Source: Thiolinea disciformis DSM 14473 (GTDB taxonomy: Bacteria; Pseudomonadota; Gammaproteobacteria; Thiotrichales; Thiotrichaceae). From it: 64,000 bases of DNA. Below the pieces are notes generated by a model. The model did no database searches. It saw only the letters and a list, made by a program, of their open reading frames with translations, and was not told the origin of the DNA. The stretch lies in the NCBI RefSeq assembly GCF_000371925.1, contig NZ_AQVE01000008.1, positions 1 to 64,000 on the forward strand, in the 5' to 3' direction. Position 1 is the first letter of the stretch. The number at the start of each line of letters is the position of its first letter. Shown here in pieces: positions 8,310-17,276 of this stretch. The translations under genes and the position numbers were made by a program.

Positions 8310-9269
8310 ATGACTATTTCACGTCGTCAATTCGCATTCACTATGCTAGCTAGCTTGAGTTTAATGAGTAGTATTTGGGCTACCCCTGTTTGGGCTGAAG
8401 ATGTACCTAAAGTGGCTTTAATCATGAAATCCCTAGCGAATGAATTTTTTCAGTCTATGGAAGAGGGTGCGAAAGCCCATCAAAAAGACAATGCGGCTAA
8501 ATACACTTTAGTTACCAATGGTATTAAGGATGAAACCGATACCGCAGCACAGATCAAAATTATTGAGCAGATGGTGGCACAAAAAGTTAATGCGATTGTG
8601 ATTGCGCCCGCTGATTCGAAAGCTTTAGTGCCAGCGATTAAAGCCGCCGTCGATAAAGGTGTATTGGTGGTCAATATTGATAATCAACTGGATCAAGCGG
8701 CCTTAAAAGATAAAAACCTAGTCGTGCCTTTTGTAGGGCCAGATAATCGCGTGGGTGCCAAGCTGGTAGGTGACTATGTGGCTAAGCAATTAAAAGAAAA
8801 TGATAAAGTGGCGATTATTGAGGGTGTGTCTACAACTTTCAATGCTCAACAACGTACCGCTGGCTATAAAGATGCGATGGAAGCCGCCAAAATGAATGTT
8901 GTGGGCGTGCAATCGGGCAATTGGGAAATTGAAGGGGGTAATAAAGTTACTTCCGCTTTCCTACGTGAGCATCCTGACTTGAAAGCAGTATTAGCCGGTA
9001 ATGATAGCATGGCGATTGGTGCTGTCGCAGCGATCAAGGCCGCTAATAAAACAGGTCAGGTCTTGGTGGGTGGTTACGACAATATCAGTGCAGTGAAGCC
9101 TTTATTGGACGATGGTAGTTTGTTAGCAACAGCGGATCAATTCGGTTCTAAACAGGCTGTGTTTGGTATTGAAGTTGCGCTAAAAGCTATTGCTGACAAA
9201 CAAACGCAAAATGATATGCAAGCACAAGTGAAAACCGATGTGGTTTTAGTGACTAAAGACTCTAAATAA
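8310..9269 (+). CDS. rbsB: Sugar ABC transporter periplasmic binding protein (ribose type)
   Basis: Periplasmic receptor that hands ribose (or a similar sugar) to RbsAC. The signal peptide ends near VWA/ED (residue 29-30). SRRQF at residues 4-8 resembles a Tat motif, so Tat export is possible. The mature part is the type I periplasmic-binding fold of the RbsB family (ALIMKSLANEFFQSMEEG, IAPADSKALVPA, AGNDSMAIGAVAA, VGGYDN). The frame is open upstream to 8238, but the ATG at 8310 follows TTGGAGGAG and gives the signal peptide. A stem-loop follows the stop codon. The sugar is inferred from rbsD in the same operon. Confidence 0.88.
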   Translation: MTISRRQFAFTMLASLSLMSSIWATPVWAEDVPKVALIMKSLANEFFQSMEEGAKAHQKDNAAKYTLVTNGIKDETDTAAQIKIIEQMVAQKVNAIVIAPADSKALVPAIKAAVDKGVLVVNIDNQLDQAALKDKNLVVPFVGPDNRVGAKLVGDYVAKQLKENDKVAIIEGVSTTFNAQQRTAGYKDAMEAAKMNVVGVQSGNWEIEGGNKVTSAFLREHPDLKAVLAGNDSMAIGAVAAIKAANKTGQVLVGGYDNISAVKPLLDDGSLLATADQFGSKQAVFGIEVALKAIADKQTQNDMQAQVKTDVVLVTKDSK

Positions 9270-9287
9270 GACTACACCGAAGCATTA

Positions 9288-9316
9288 ACTACCTTCATTT
9301 TATCAATGAGGGTAGT
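9288..9316 (+). other. Stem-loop between rbsB and rbsA
   Basis: ACTACCTTCATT (9288-9299) pairs with AATGAGGGTAGT (9305-9316): 12 bp with one G-T wobble and a 5-nt loop. There is no T tract. It probably stabilises the rbsB message or partly terminates, keeping the binding protein in excess over the transporter. Confidence 0.65.
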
Positions 9317-9342
9317 ACTTGGTTACTATCAGCGAGCGAGTT

Positions 9343-10893
9343 ATGACTGTTAGTTTTGCATCATCCAATATGAGCACTAATTCGACGCTTCCTGTGTTGC
9401 ACTTAAAGGCTATTAGTAAATCTTACGCACAAACCTTAGTGTTAGAGGACATTACGTTAAGCCTAAGGCGTGGCGAAGTTTTAGCACTCACCGGAGAAAA
9501 TGGTGCAGGTAAAAGCACTGTTTCTAAAATTATTTGCGGTCTTACCTCCGCTTCGAGTGGCTCACTGTTACTCAATGGGCAAACTTACACGCCCTCTTCA
9601 CGGCGCGATGCGGAAGCACAGGGCGTGCGCATGGTGTTGCAAGAGTTAGGTTTAATTCCCACGTTGACAGTAGCCGAGAATTTGTTGATGGGACATTTAC
9701 CCCATCATCTAGGTTGGTTAGATAAAACCGTATTACGCGAAAGAGCTGTTCAACAACTTAATAAAATGGGGTTGGAGCAACTTAATCCTGACACCTTAGT
9801 CTCTGAGTTGGGGATCGGACAGCAGCAAATGGTTGAGATTGCCCGCAATTTGCAAGACAACTTGCAAGTATTGATACTGGATGAGCCTACCGCGATGCTT
9901 ACGCCACGCGAATCGACCCATCTGTTTCAACAAATTGCTGAATTAAAAGCCAAAGGTGTTGCGATTATTTATGTTTCGCACCGTTTAGAAGAGCTACAGA
10001 AAATTGCAGATACTGTTGCCGTATTACGTGATGGGCATTTGGTGGATGTGCGCCCCATGGCGGGCGTGCAAGAAAAAGATTTAGTCCAGCGTATGGTGGG
10101 GCGGGAGGTAGATGATTTAAATACACAAGCAGCGCGTCCGCAAGGAAGCATTGCCTTACAAGTTGAGCAACTGTCGCGTGCTAAAGCGGTAAGGTCGGTA
10201 AGTTTTGCGCTGCACCATGGTGAAATTTTGGGAATTGCCGGTTTAGTGGGCTCAGGTCGCACAGAGTTGGTACGTTTATTATTTGGTGCGGATAAAGCTG
10301 ATAGCGGGAAGCTGCATATTCATCGTCACCATAAACCAGTTCTCACTATTACCCCTAATTGGGTTAATCCTTTAACTGCCATACAAGCGGGTTTGGGGTT
10401 AGTGACTGAGGATCGGAAATCCCAAGGGTTATTACTCCCCCAATCAATCGCTCATAATATCAGCCTTGGGAATACCGCTCGCATTACCATGGGTGGGTTT
10501 GTGGCGCGAGTACGTGAAAAACTACTTGCCTCCAAATGGATTAAAGCCCTTGCTATTCGTTCTTTTGGTGCGGAACAAGCGGTTGCTACTTTATCCGGTG
10601 GTAATCAGCAGAAAGTAGTATTTGCACGCTGGCTAGAAAAAGACTGCGATATTTTATTATTAGATGAGCCAACACGGGGTGTGGATGTGGGGGCGCGCTC
10701 AGATATTTATGCGCAAATCAATCAAATGGCAAGCGAAGGCAAAGCTATTGTGATGGTGTCAAGCGATTTGCGTGAATTAATGGCGGTGAGTGATCGGATT
10801 GGCGTTATGAGTATGGGGCGCTTAGTGGCCTTATTTAAGCGTGGCGAGTGGACAGAACAAGCCTTATTAGAGGCTGCCTTTACGCAAGCTTAG
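9343..10893 (+). CDS. rbsA: Sugar ABC transporter ATPase with two nucleotide-binding domains
   Basis: Cytoplasmic ATPase of the ribose-type importer. The first domain has Walker A GENGAGKST, a signature-like SELGIGQQQMVEIARN, and Walker B LILDEPTAML. The second has the degenerate GLVGSGRTEL in place of Walker A and an intact signature LSGGNQQKVVFARWL with LLLDEPTRGVDVGA. This asymmetry is typical of RbsA/MglA/XylG. The frame is open from a TTG at 9319; ATG 9343 (516 residues) is preferred, and ATG 9370 is possible. Neither has a strong ribosome site. Confidence 0.88.
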   Translation: MTVSFASSNMSTNSTLPVLHLKAISKSYAQTLVLEDITLSLRRGEVLALTGENGAGKSTVSKIICGLTSASSGSLLLNGQTYTPSSRRDAEAQGVRMVLQELGLIPTLTVAENLLMGHLPHHLGWLDKTVLRERAVQQLNKMGLEQLNPDTLVSELGIGQQQMVEIARNLQDNLQVLILDEPTAMLTPRESTHLFQQIAELKAKGVAIIYVSHRLEELQKIADTVAVLRDGHLVDVRPMAGVQEKDLVQRMVGREVDDLNTQAARPQGSIALQVEQLSRAKAVRSVSFALHHGEILGIAGLVGSGRTELVRLLFGADKADSGKLHIHRHHKPVLTITPNWVNPLTAIQAGLGLVTEDRKSQGLLLPQSIAHNISLGNTARITMGGFVARVREKLLASKWIKALAIRSFGAEQAVATLSGGNQQKVVFARWLEKDCDILLLDEPTRGVDVGARSDIYAQINQMASEGKAIVMVSSDLRELMAVSDRIGVMSMGRLVALFKRGEWTEQALLEAAFTQA

Positions 10894-10936
10894 CTTAAAA
10901 CTTTTGATCAAGCTTTTATCTTCCATAGGTATTGTT

Positions 10937-11947
10937 ATGCAAGCAACCCAGCCAGCTCCAGCCAGCCCCGAATTGGATAAGCATAAAACTTCCTTTTGGC
11001 AATCCCCATGGGCAACTTATCTCGGTCTTTTCTTGGTTTTATTAGCCCTAATCGCTTTTTTTAGTCTGAAAAGCGAATATTTTTGGAGTTCTGACACTTT
11101 TGTCACCATTGCCAATGAAATTCCGGGTTTGGCTGTGATGGCAGTGGGTATGACCTTTGTATTAATTATTGCTGGCATTGATTTGTCAGTCGGCTCGGTG
11201 TTGGCGCTCAGTGCTGCGGTCAGTGCCGTTGCGATTTTACAATGGAGTTGGTCACCTGTAGTAGCGGGCTTATTTGCACTAAGTGTGGGCTTGGTCTGTG
11301 GTACGGTGAATGGTGCCATTAGTGTTATCTGGAAAATACCTTCGTTTATTGTTTCCCTAGGCTTATTAGAAGCGATTCGCGGTAGTGCTTATCTAGTCAC
11401 TGATTCGCGTACCCAATATGTCGGTAGTGCAATGGGAGGCTTGGCACAACCCATTTCGGCGGGTTTCGGCGGTATTTCACTCGCCTTTATGGTTGCTTTA
11501 ATGGTAGTCGTGTTGGGGCATATATTGCTGACTCGGACTATTTTCGGGCGTTATATGATTGGCATTGGCACGAATGAAGAGGCGATGCGCTTAGCCGGTA
11601 TTGATCCCCGCCCCATTCGTATTAGTGTATTTGCTGCCATGGGCTTATTAGCTGCGTTAGCGGGTTTAATGCAGGCGGCGCGCTTAGAAGCGGCTGATCC
11701 CAATGCGGGTGTCGGGATAGAGTTAAAAGTCATTGCAGCGGTCGTGATCGGTGGCACTAGCCTCATGGGGGGGCGTGGCTCAGTTGTGGCTACGTTTTTT
11801 GGTGTGTTGATTATTGCCGTGTTAGAAGCCGGTTTAGCGCAGATTGGTGCTAGCGAACCCAGTAAGCGTATTATTACGGGCGTAGTGATTGTAGTGGCGG
11901 TCATTATTGATACACTGCGCCAACGTCGCCTACAAACTGCACACTAA
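10937..11947 (+). CDS. rbsC: Sugar ABC transporter permease (ribose type)
   Basis: Inner-membrane permease of the ribose-type importer (BPD_transp_2 family), with about eight to ten hydrophobic helices. Family motifs are GIDLSVGSVLALSAAVSA near residues 76-93, NGAISVIWKIPSFIVSLG, and the ATPase-contact region EEAMRLAGIDPRPIRISVF. A TTG at 10904 opens the frame earlier, but ATG 10937, after a weak AGGT, gives the usual short Pro/Ala-rich cytoplasmic tail. It sits between rbsA and the LacI gene with small gaps, so one operon is likely. Confidence 0.87.
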   Translation: MQATQPAPASPELDKHKTSFWQSPWATYLGLFLVLLALIAFFSLKSEYFWSSDTFVTIANEIPGLAVMAVGMTFVLIIAGIDLSVGSVLALSAAVSAVAILQWSWSPVVAGLFALSVGLVCGTVNGAISVIWKIPSFIVSLGLLEAIRGSAYLVTDSRTQYVGSAMGGLAQPISAGFGGISLAFMVALMVVVLGHILLTRTIFGRYMIGIGTNEEAMRLAGIDPRPIRISVFAAMGLLAALAGLMQAARLEAADPNAGVGIELKVIAAVVIGGTSLMGGRGSVVATFFGVLIIAVLEAGLAQIGASEPSKRIITGVVIVVAVIIDTLRQRRLQTAH

Positions 11948-11954
11948 TTGTTCT

Positions 11955-12965
11955 ATGACTTCCATTAAAGATGTAGCCAAACATGCCCAAGTTTCTATTT
12001 CTACGGTTTCACACGTGATCAATGGAACACGCTTTGTCGGTTCTGAAGCCACTGAGCGTGTACAAACGGCGATCAAAGAATTAGCCTATGTCCCCAGTAG
12101 CGTAGCACGCAGCCTAAAAAGTCAAAATACCCATACCCTAGGGATGTTGGTTCCGAATTGTTCGAATCCGTATTTTAGCGAAATTATGCGTAGTATTGAG
12201 GCGCGTAGTTTTGAGCTAGGCTACAACCTGATTTTGTGTAATACCTACGATAATCCAGAGCGCCAAACTAAATATTTAAAAATTCTCATGGAAAAGCGCG
12301 TCGATGGCCTCATCCTCATTACGGCCAGTAAGCCCGATCAATGGCGCCTGCCTTTAAAATTGAATATTCCAGTCGTGCTAGTGGATCGTGAGGTTAACAA
12401 TAAAACTTGCGATTTAGTCGAAACCGCTCATGAGCATGGCACTAAATTGGCTACCCAGCATTTATTAGCCTTACATCATCGTCAGATTGCGTGTATTGCA
12501 GGCCCCCAAGGTTTAAGTGCTAGTGATCAGCGGGTAAACGGTTGGCTGGCTGCTTTACAATGGGCCGCTATGAAACCCTCAGTGCTGTTACACAGTGATT
12601 TTACGAGTCAAGGCGGTTATGACACCATGTTGGAGCTGTTGTCTTATTGGAAAAGTGCTCCTAGGGATAAGCCAAGTGCCGTGGTCATTTGTAATGATTT
12701 AATGGCGATTGGTGCATTACGGGCGATACATGAGCAAGGTCTACAAGTGCCACGTGATTTGTCGATAGTGGGCTTCGATGACATTGAATTATCACGTTTT
12801 ACCAGCCCGCCGCTCACCACTGTGCGCCAGCCCAAACAAGAAATGGGTATTCATGCCGTCGATATGTTGGTGGAACGTATTAAAGGTAGGCGCAGTGATA
12901 CGCAAACCTTGCTATTAACACCCGAGTTATGTGTGCGGGATTCTACTGCCAAATGCATGGCTTAA
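11955..12965 (+). CDS. rbsR: LacI-family transcriptional regulator, probable RbsR
   Basis: A 336-residue repressor. The N-terminal LacI helix-turn-helix (SIKDVAKHAQVSISTVSHVI) is followed by the hinge helix SVARSLKS and a periplasmic-binding-like effector domain (GMLVPNCSNPYFSEIMRSIE, VDGLILITAS, FDDIELSRF). The ATG at 11955 places the helix-turn-helix at the very N-terminus; an upstream in-frame start would add 16 unlikely residues inside rbsC. Inferred to bind the palindrome at 8228-8255 and respond to ribose or a phosphorylated derivative. Confidence 0.87.
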   Translation: MTSIKDVAKHAQVSISTVSHVINGTRFVGSEATERVQTAIKELAYVPSSVARSLKSQNTHTLGMLVPNCSNPYFSEIMRSIEARSFELGYNLILCNTYDNPERQTKYLKILMEKRVDGLILITASKPDQWRLPLKLNIPVVLVDREVNNKTCDLVETAHEHGTKLATQHLLALHHRQIACIAGPQGLSASDQRVNGWLAALQWAAMKPSVLLHSDFTSQGGYDTMLELLSYWKSAPRDKPSAVVICNDLMAIGALRAIHEQGLQVPRDLSIVGFDDIELSRFTSPPLTTVRQPKQEMGIHAVDMLVERIKGRRSDTQTLLLTPELCVRDSTAKCMA

Positions 12966-12983
12966 GAATTTTTAGAGAGGATT

Positions 12984-13385
12984 ATGAAAAAGACCTTATT
13001 GCTAAATGCCGAGTTATCGTATTGTCTTGCTGGTTTGGGGCATGGTGATATGTTAGTGATTGCTGATGCGGGCTTGCCGATTCCCGCGCAGGTAAAGCGC
13101 ATTGATCTAGCACTCAGTCTGGGTATTCCGCGTTTTCATGAGGTCTTAAACGTTATCTTAAGTGAAATGGAGGTGGAACGAGCCATTCTGGCACAAGAGG
13201 CTCTAATTAATACTGCTGCCCCAGCATGGTATCAAAGCTTGATTGGAAAGGGCTTGCCAGCTCAATTTGAAACGACGTCGCACGAAAATTTTAAAATATT
13301 AAGCCAACAAGCTAAGGCTATTGTGCGTACTGGCGAAGCAACACCCTATACTAATATTATTTTATGTGCAGGGGTTTGTTTTTAA
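12984..13385 (+). CDS. rbsD: D-ribose pyranase
   Basis: Interconverts beta-ribopyranose and beta-ribofuranose so that ribokinase can use imported ribose. The 133 residues match the family's length. Catalytic His20 and Asp28 lie in LGHGDMLVIADAGLPIP, and the C-terminal TGEATPYTNIILCAGVCF is the family's sugar-binding end. The ATG follows GAGAGG, 18 bp after the regulator gene. No ribokinase (rbsK) follows, so that step must be encoded elsewhere. This gene is the best evidence that the operon handles ribose. Confidence 0.93.
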   Translation: MKKTLLLNAELSYCLAGLGHGDMLVIADAGLPIPAQVKRIDLALSLGIPRFHEVLNVILSEMEVERAILAQEALINTAAPAWYQSLIGKGLPAQFETTSHENFKILSQQAKAIVRTGEATPYTNIILCAGVCF

Positions 13386-13639
13386 TCGGGAGTCGACGCC
13401 TTGCTTGAGAAGAGTTTGCTTACTCTGATTAACTAAGTGGCAGTTGTAGAGATTGTTTAGGGTGTTTTTGTTATTGGTGTAAGAAGGTGTAGGAAATCAG
13501 GGCATCGTGCTAGCCAAATGTCTGGGTGCTAGAAAACAAATTTTCGCTAGGCTTAGCCTAAACACTACTCACCAACCTTATACCAACCCCCAGCTCTGCT
13601 AGAATTAGTTTTAGTGCCTTAAGAAGAGGAGCTTAGTGC

Positions 13640-14377
13640 ATGACCAACGCATGGACCCCCGCCGAATTTGAACAACAATTACGCGCTTTAGGGCGCTACT
13701 ACCATATTCATCACCCTTTCCAAGTCATGATGTATGAAGGCAAGCTCACTGCTGAGCAATTGCGCGGCTGGGTCGCCAATCGCTTTTATTATCAAGTGAC
13801 GATTCCGCGTAAAGATGCGGCTTTGCTGTTCAACTGCCCTGATCGTGAGGTGCGCCGCCAGTGGATTCAACGCATTCTTGATCATGATGGTGGCCCCAGT
13901 GCAGGGCATATTTCCGATGGTGGCATTGAGGCTTGGATTCGTTTGGGTGAAGCCTGTGGCGTGCCGCGTGAAGCATTATTAGATCAGCGTCATGTTTTGC
14001 CTGGCGTGCGGTTTGCGGTCGATGCCTATATTAATTTCGTGCATACCGCTGATTGGCGCGAAGGGGTATGCTCGTCCTTAACCGAATTATTTGCTCCCAC
14101 CGCCCATAAACAACGCCTACAAAGTTGGCCGGATCATTATCCGTGGATTGATAATGCGGGTTTGCAATATTTCCGCAATCGCTTAACCGAAGCACACCGT
14201 GACGTTGATCATGGGCTCGCCTTAACGTTGCAGCACTTCACCACTTATGAGCAACAACAACGTGCGTTAAAGATTCTGAAATTTAAGCTGGATGTGCTCT
14301 GGTCCATGCTAGATGCGATTTATCTCGCCTATGTGCAAAATATGCCGCCGTATTTTAATGTGGAGGAAACCGCGTGA
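13640..14377 (+). CDS. pqqC: Pyrroloquinoline-quinone synthase PqqC
   Basis: Cofactor-less oxidase that performs the last step of PQQ synthesis: ring closure and eight-electron oxidation of AHQQ. Family hallmarks are visible: [11 protein letters not shown] near residue 24, [15 protein letters not shown] near 52, and a late H-x-x-VDHGLAL segment. The length (245 residues) is normal. The ATG follows AAGAGGAG, and the stop overlaps the pqqD start as GTGA. pqqA and pqqB do not precede it: the 254-bp upstream gap contains no Glu-x3-Tyr peptide gene. Confidence 0.95.
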   Translation: MTNAWTPAEFEQQLRALGRYYHIHHPFQVMMYEGKLTAEQLRGWVANRFYYQVTIPRKDAALLFNCPDREVRRQWIQRILDHDGGPSAGHISDGGIEAWIRLGEACGVPREALLDQRHVLPGVRFAVDAYINFVHTADWREGVCSSLTELFAPTAHKQRLQSWPDHYPWIDNAGLQYFRNRLTEAHRDVDHGLALTLQHFTTYEQQQRALKILKFKLDVLWSMLDAIYLAYVQNMPPYFNVEETA

Positions 14378-14646
14378 GTGTTGATTTCAAAGCTATACCG
14401 CGTTTAGCGGCAGGTTATCGGTTTCAATGGGAGGAGGCTCAGCAAAATCATGTGCTGCTTTATCCGGAAGGCATGGTGAAATTAAGTGATACTGCCGCTG
14501 CAGTGCTGTCCCTATGCGATGGTAAACGCACGGTGGAGGCCATGATTGCGCAGCTAGAAGCAGATTATGAAACCGAAGGCTTGGCTGAGGATGTGACGCA
14601 ATTCTTAGTGGAAGCTGAAGTGCAGGGCTGGATTAAATATGGCTAA
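14374..14646 (+). CDS. pqqD: PQQ biosynthesis peptide chaperone PqqD
   Basis: A 90-residue winged-helix peptide-recognition protein that presents the PqqA precursor to PqqE. Recognised by P[14 protein letters not shown] near residue 6, [15 protein letters not shown] and the C-terminal [11 protein letters not shown]. It starts with GTG overlapping the pqqC stop (GTGA), and its stop overlaps the pqqE start by 8 bp, so pqqCDE is tightly coupled. Confidence 0.95.
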   Translation: MSVDFKAIPRLAAGYRFQWEEAQQNHVLLYPEGMVKLSDTAAAVLSLCDGKRTVEAMIAQLEADYETEGLAEDVTQFLVEAEVQGWIKYG

Positions 14647-15757
14647 AATTCCGCCGCCACTATGGCTCTTGGCTGAAGTCACCCATTCCTGTCCGTTGCA
14701 ATGCCCTTATTGCAGTAATCCACTAGAATTAATACCGAAAAAAGCTGAGCTAGATACCGAGGTTTGGCTCAAAGTATTGCATCAAGCTCGTAAGATGGGT
14801 GCAGCGCAATTAGGTTTTTCTGGTGGTGAACCGCTGGTGCGTAAGGATTTAGAGATTCTCATTGCTGAGGCGCGCAAGCTCGGTTATTACAGTAATCTGA
14901 TTACTTCCGGTATAGGCATGGATGCTGCACGGGTCGAAAAATTCCGTGAACTGGGTTTAGATCATATTCAAGTCAGCTTCCAAGCCGATGATGCTACTTT
15001 AAATGATTATTTAGCAGGCACGAATGCCTTCCAGCATAAATTAGAAATGGCGCGTGCGGTCAAAGCAAACGGCTATCCGATGGTGCTGTGTTTTGTGATT
15101 CATCGCCAAAATACTGATCGTGTGGCACAAATGCTGGATTTAGCTGCCGAATTACAGGCGGATTATGTGGAGCTGGCGACCACACAATTTGAAGGTTGGG
15201 CCTTGGCGAATCGTGATCATCTATTACCTAGCTTGGAACAAGTCCGCGAAGCAGAACGTGTGGCGCATCACTATCAAGAAAAACTAAAAGGCAAGATGAA
15301 GATTTACTACGTCGTGCCGGATTATTATGAAAAGCGCCCGAAAGCCTGTGTCGCCGGTTGGGGTAGGGTGTTTTTAGCGGTCGCACCTGATGGTTTGGTA
15401 TTGCCCTGTCACTCGGCACGTAGCTTGCCCAATTTAGAATTACATAATGTGCGTGATCACGACCTAGATTGGATTTGGTATGAGTCTAAAGCGTTCAACT
15501 ATTTCCGTGGTGAGGACTGGATGAAAGAGCCCTGTCGTAGTTGCGATGAGCGTGAAAAAGATTTTGGCGGGTGTCATTGCCAAGCGTTTAAGTTAACCGG
15601 TGATCCGACTCATGCAGATCCGACTTGTGCAAAATCACCGCATCACCATTTAATTGAACAGGCGATTGATACCAGACAGTTGAGCATGCAGCCGACACAG
15701 CCTATTTTATTTAGAAATCGACAAAATAGTATTACTAAAAAAACTGCAAGAATTTGA
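14639..15757 (+). CDS. pqqE: PQQ biosynthesis radical-SAM enzyme PqqE
   Basis: Links the Glu and Tyr side chains of PqqA. The radical-SAM motif C18-x3-C22-x2-C25 (THSCPLQCPYCSN) is near the N-terminus and GFSGGEPLVR follows. A C-terminal SPASM domain carries auxiliary-cluster cysteines (CVAGWGR, LPCHSARS, PCRSCDE, GGCHCQAF). The length (372 residues) is normal. Its last 20 or so residues are basic and family-atypical but open to a clear stop. This is the last gene of the pqqCDE unit; the regulator starts 115 bp on. Confidence 0.96.
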   Translation: MAKIPPPLWLLAEVTHSCPLQCPYCSNPLELIPKKAELDTEVWLKVLHQARKMGAAQLGFSGGEPLVRKDLEILIAEARKLGYYSNLITSGIGMDAARVEKFRELGLDHIQVSFQADDATLNDYLAGTNAFQHKLEMARAVKANGYPMVLCFVIHRQNTDRVAQMLDLAAELQADYVELATTQFEGWALANRDHLLPSLEQVREAERVAHHYQEKLKGKMKIYYVVPDYYEKRPKACVAGWGRVFLAVAPDGLVLPCHSARSLPNLELHNVRDHDLDWIWYESKAFNYFRGEDWMKEPCRSCDEREKDFGGCHCQAFKLTGDPTHADPTCAKSPHHHLIEQAIDTRQLSMQPTQPILFRNRQNSITKKTARI

Positions 15758-15872
15758 AAAATATTATATGTTTACGCATATTCAATAAAATTAACTATTC
15801 CAGTGGATTGGTTAAATCACGCATTGCCAAACTAGGGCTTTATTAGCCTAGTAAAACGTTAGGAGAGGCGTT

Positions 15873-17048
15873 ATGGAGCGTACAGCCACTACTGGGTCGT
15901 TACTACAGCGACGCAGTATGCTTGATAGTCAATGGAACCGATTTGTTTCAGGCTTATCTATTCCTCAGCAAGCACCCATCCGCGAAGATATTATTTCCTC
16001 GTGGCAAAGAAGTGCGCAATTTACGAAGCCGCGTCAAGGCCATGCACCCGCTGAAGATGCCTACACAACCCAAAGTCTGTGGAAAAGCTCTTTATTAAGC
16101 CAAGCTGCACAACGTGAACAAGAACAAATGATGCAGTTAGCCAAAGAGGGTGAATTAGTCGCAGCCATTGCCGATACCCAAGGGCGTTTATTATGGACTT
16201 TTGCTAGTCGTCATATGCGTAGCCGTGCGGAGTCGGTTAATTTTACCGCCGGTGGCTGCTGGGACGAGCGCTCAGTTGGTACCAATGCAGTAGGCTTGGC
16301 TTTGAATGTTAAGCGTCCTGTGACGGTCTTTTCATCCGAACACTATCAACCTTTTGTGCATGACTGGGTTTGTTATGCCGCACCGATTCTGCATCCTCAG
16401 TCTGGCGAATTAGTGGGTGTATTGGATATGTCCACGACTTGGAAGCGTCATACGCCCTTAGGTCAAGCGGCGGTTACTGAATTAGCCCGCTCCATTGCGC
16501 GTGCTTTACCGCAACATTTGCCCAAGGCCGAGCTAGAAATACATGCTTTAGGTCAGCCGCGCATTTTATTCCAAGGTAAACCTCTGAATTTACCGATGCG
16601 CCAAGTAGAAATCTTGTGTTTGCTCGCGTTAAATCCCCAAGGTTTGACCTTAGAGAGCTTCCATGCGGCTTTATATGGTGATTTACCTATAGCCATGTCC
16701 ACTTTGAAAGCTGAACTTTCGCATTTACGTCGTCTCTTAGAAGGAAAAATTGGCTCGCGTCCTTATCGTTTGCAAATGTCAGTGTGGGCGGACTTTATCC
16801 AAGTTTGGCAGGCATTACGCAGTCGGCAATCGGATGAGGCATTTGCTTTATACCAAGGTAGTTTCTTACCACAGTCGGTATCGCCTGAGTTGGAAGAGTG
16901 GCGGCACTGTATCGATGCAGTGATGGGTAAGACTTTAGACTCTTGCCAAGATCCTGTTTTATTGATGGATAAGCTGTGTAAGAGCCCATCCGGTAGTGCG
17001 TTAGTGCGGGAGCGTTTATCAGAGTTGGTGACTATTCGGCGCTTTTGA
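15873..17048 (+). CDS. GAF-domain regulator with a C-terminal winged-helix domain
   Basis: A 391-residue transcription regulator. Residues about 30-220 resemble the N-terminal sensor part of AcoR-type activators, including the GAF signature FTAGGCWDERSVGTNAVGLAL near residue 125. There is no sigma-54 AAA domain. Instead, residues 225-330 look like an OmpR/SARP-like winged helix (LGQPRILFQGKPLNLPMRQ, then LKAELSHLRRLLEGKIG). It lies between pqqE and the PQQ dehydrogenase, on the same strand, after AGGAGAGG. The natural inference is an activator of the quinoprotein genes that senses an alcohol, aldehyde or cofactor state. The exact effector is unknown. Confidence 0.75.
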   Translation: MERTATTGSLLQRRSMLDSQWNRFVSGLSIPQQAPIREDIISSWQRSAQFTKPRQGHAPAEDAYTTQSLWKSSLLSQAAQREQEQMMQLAKEGELVAAIADTQGRLLWTFASRHMRSRAESVNFTAGGCWDERSVGTNAVGLALNVKRPVTVFSSEHYQPFVHDWVCYAAPILHPQSGELVGVLDMSTTWKRHTPLGQAAVTELARSIARALPQHLPKAELEIHALGQPRILFQGKPLNLPMRQVEILCLLALNPQGLTLESFHAALYGDLPIAMSTLKAELSHLRRLLEGKIGSRPYRLQMSVWADFIQVWQALRSRQSDEAFALYQGSFLPQSVSPELEEWRHCIDAVMGKTLDSCQDPVLLMDKLCKSPSGSALVRERLSELVTIRRF

Positions 17049-17071
17049 TGGAATTATAGTCATTGATGTCG

Positions 17072-17095
17072 GACATCCTCGGAGAGGTGGATGTC
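17072..17095 (+). terminator. Hairpin after the regulator gene
   Basis: GACATCC (17072-17078) pairs with GGATGTC (17089-17095) across a 10-nt loop, about 25 bp after the stop, followed by an imperfect T-rich stretch. A modest terminator candidate. Confidence 0.5.
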
Positions 17096-17276
17096 AAGGT
17101 TATTTCTTTTCTAAAAATATGCCAAACTCTCCGTAAAATTTTGATTTTTGCTAAAGAAGTCCAACCTTTTTCCAACCTGCCTCTGAATAAGCTCCTCTGC
17201 ACCTAGCCATTGTTTGCGTTGGAGGCATTGATGGCTAATCCCTTAAGTTGCTGCCGATTAGAGGAGAGTCCGGTTT

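Noticed and set aside
13386-13639. pqqA or pqqB gene upstream of pqqC
   Set aside because: No short frame with the Glu-x3-Tyr core and no MBL-type frame is present in the gap.
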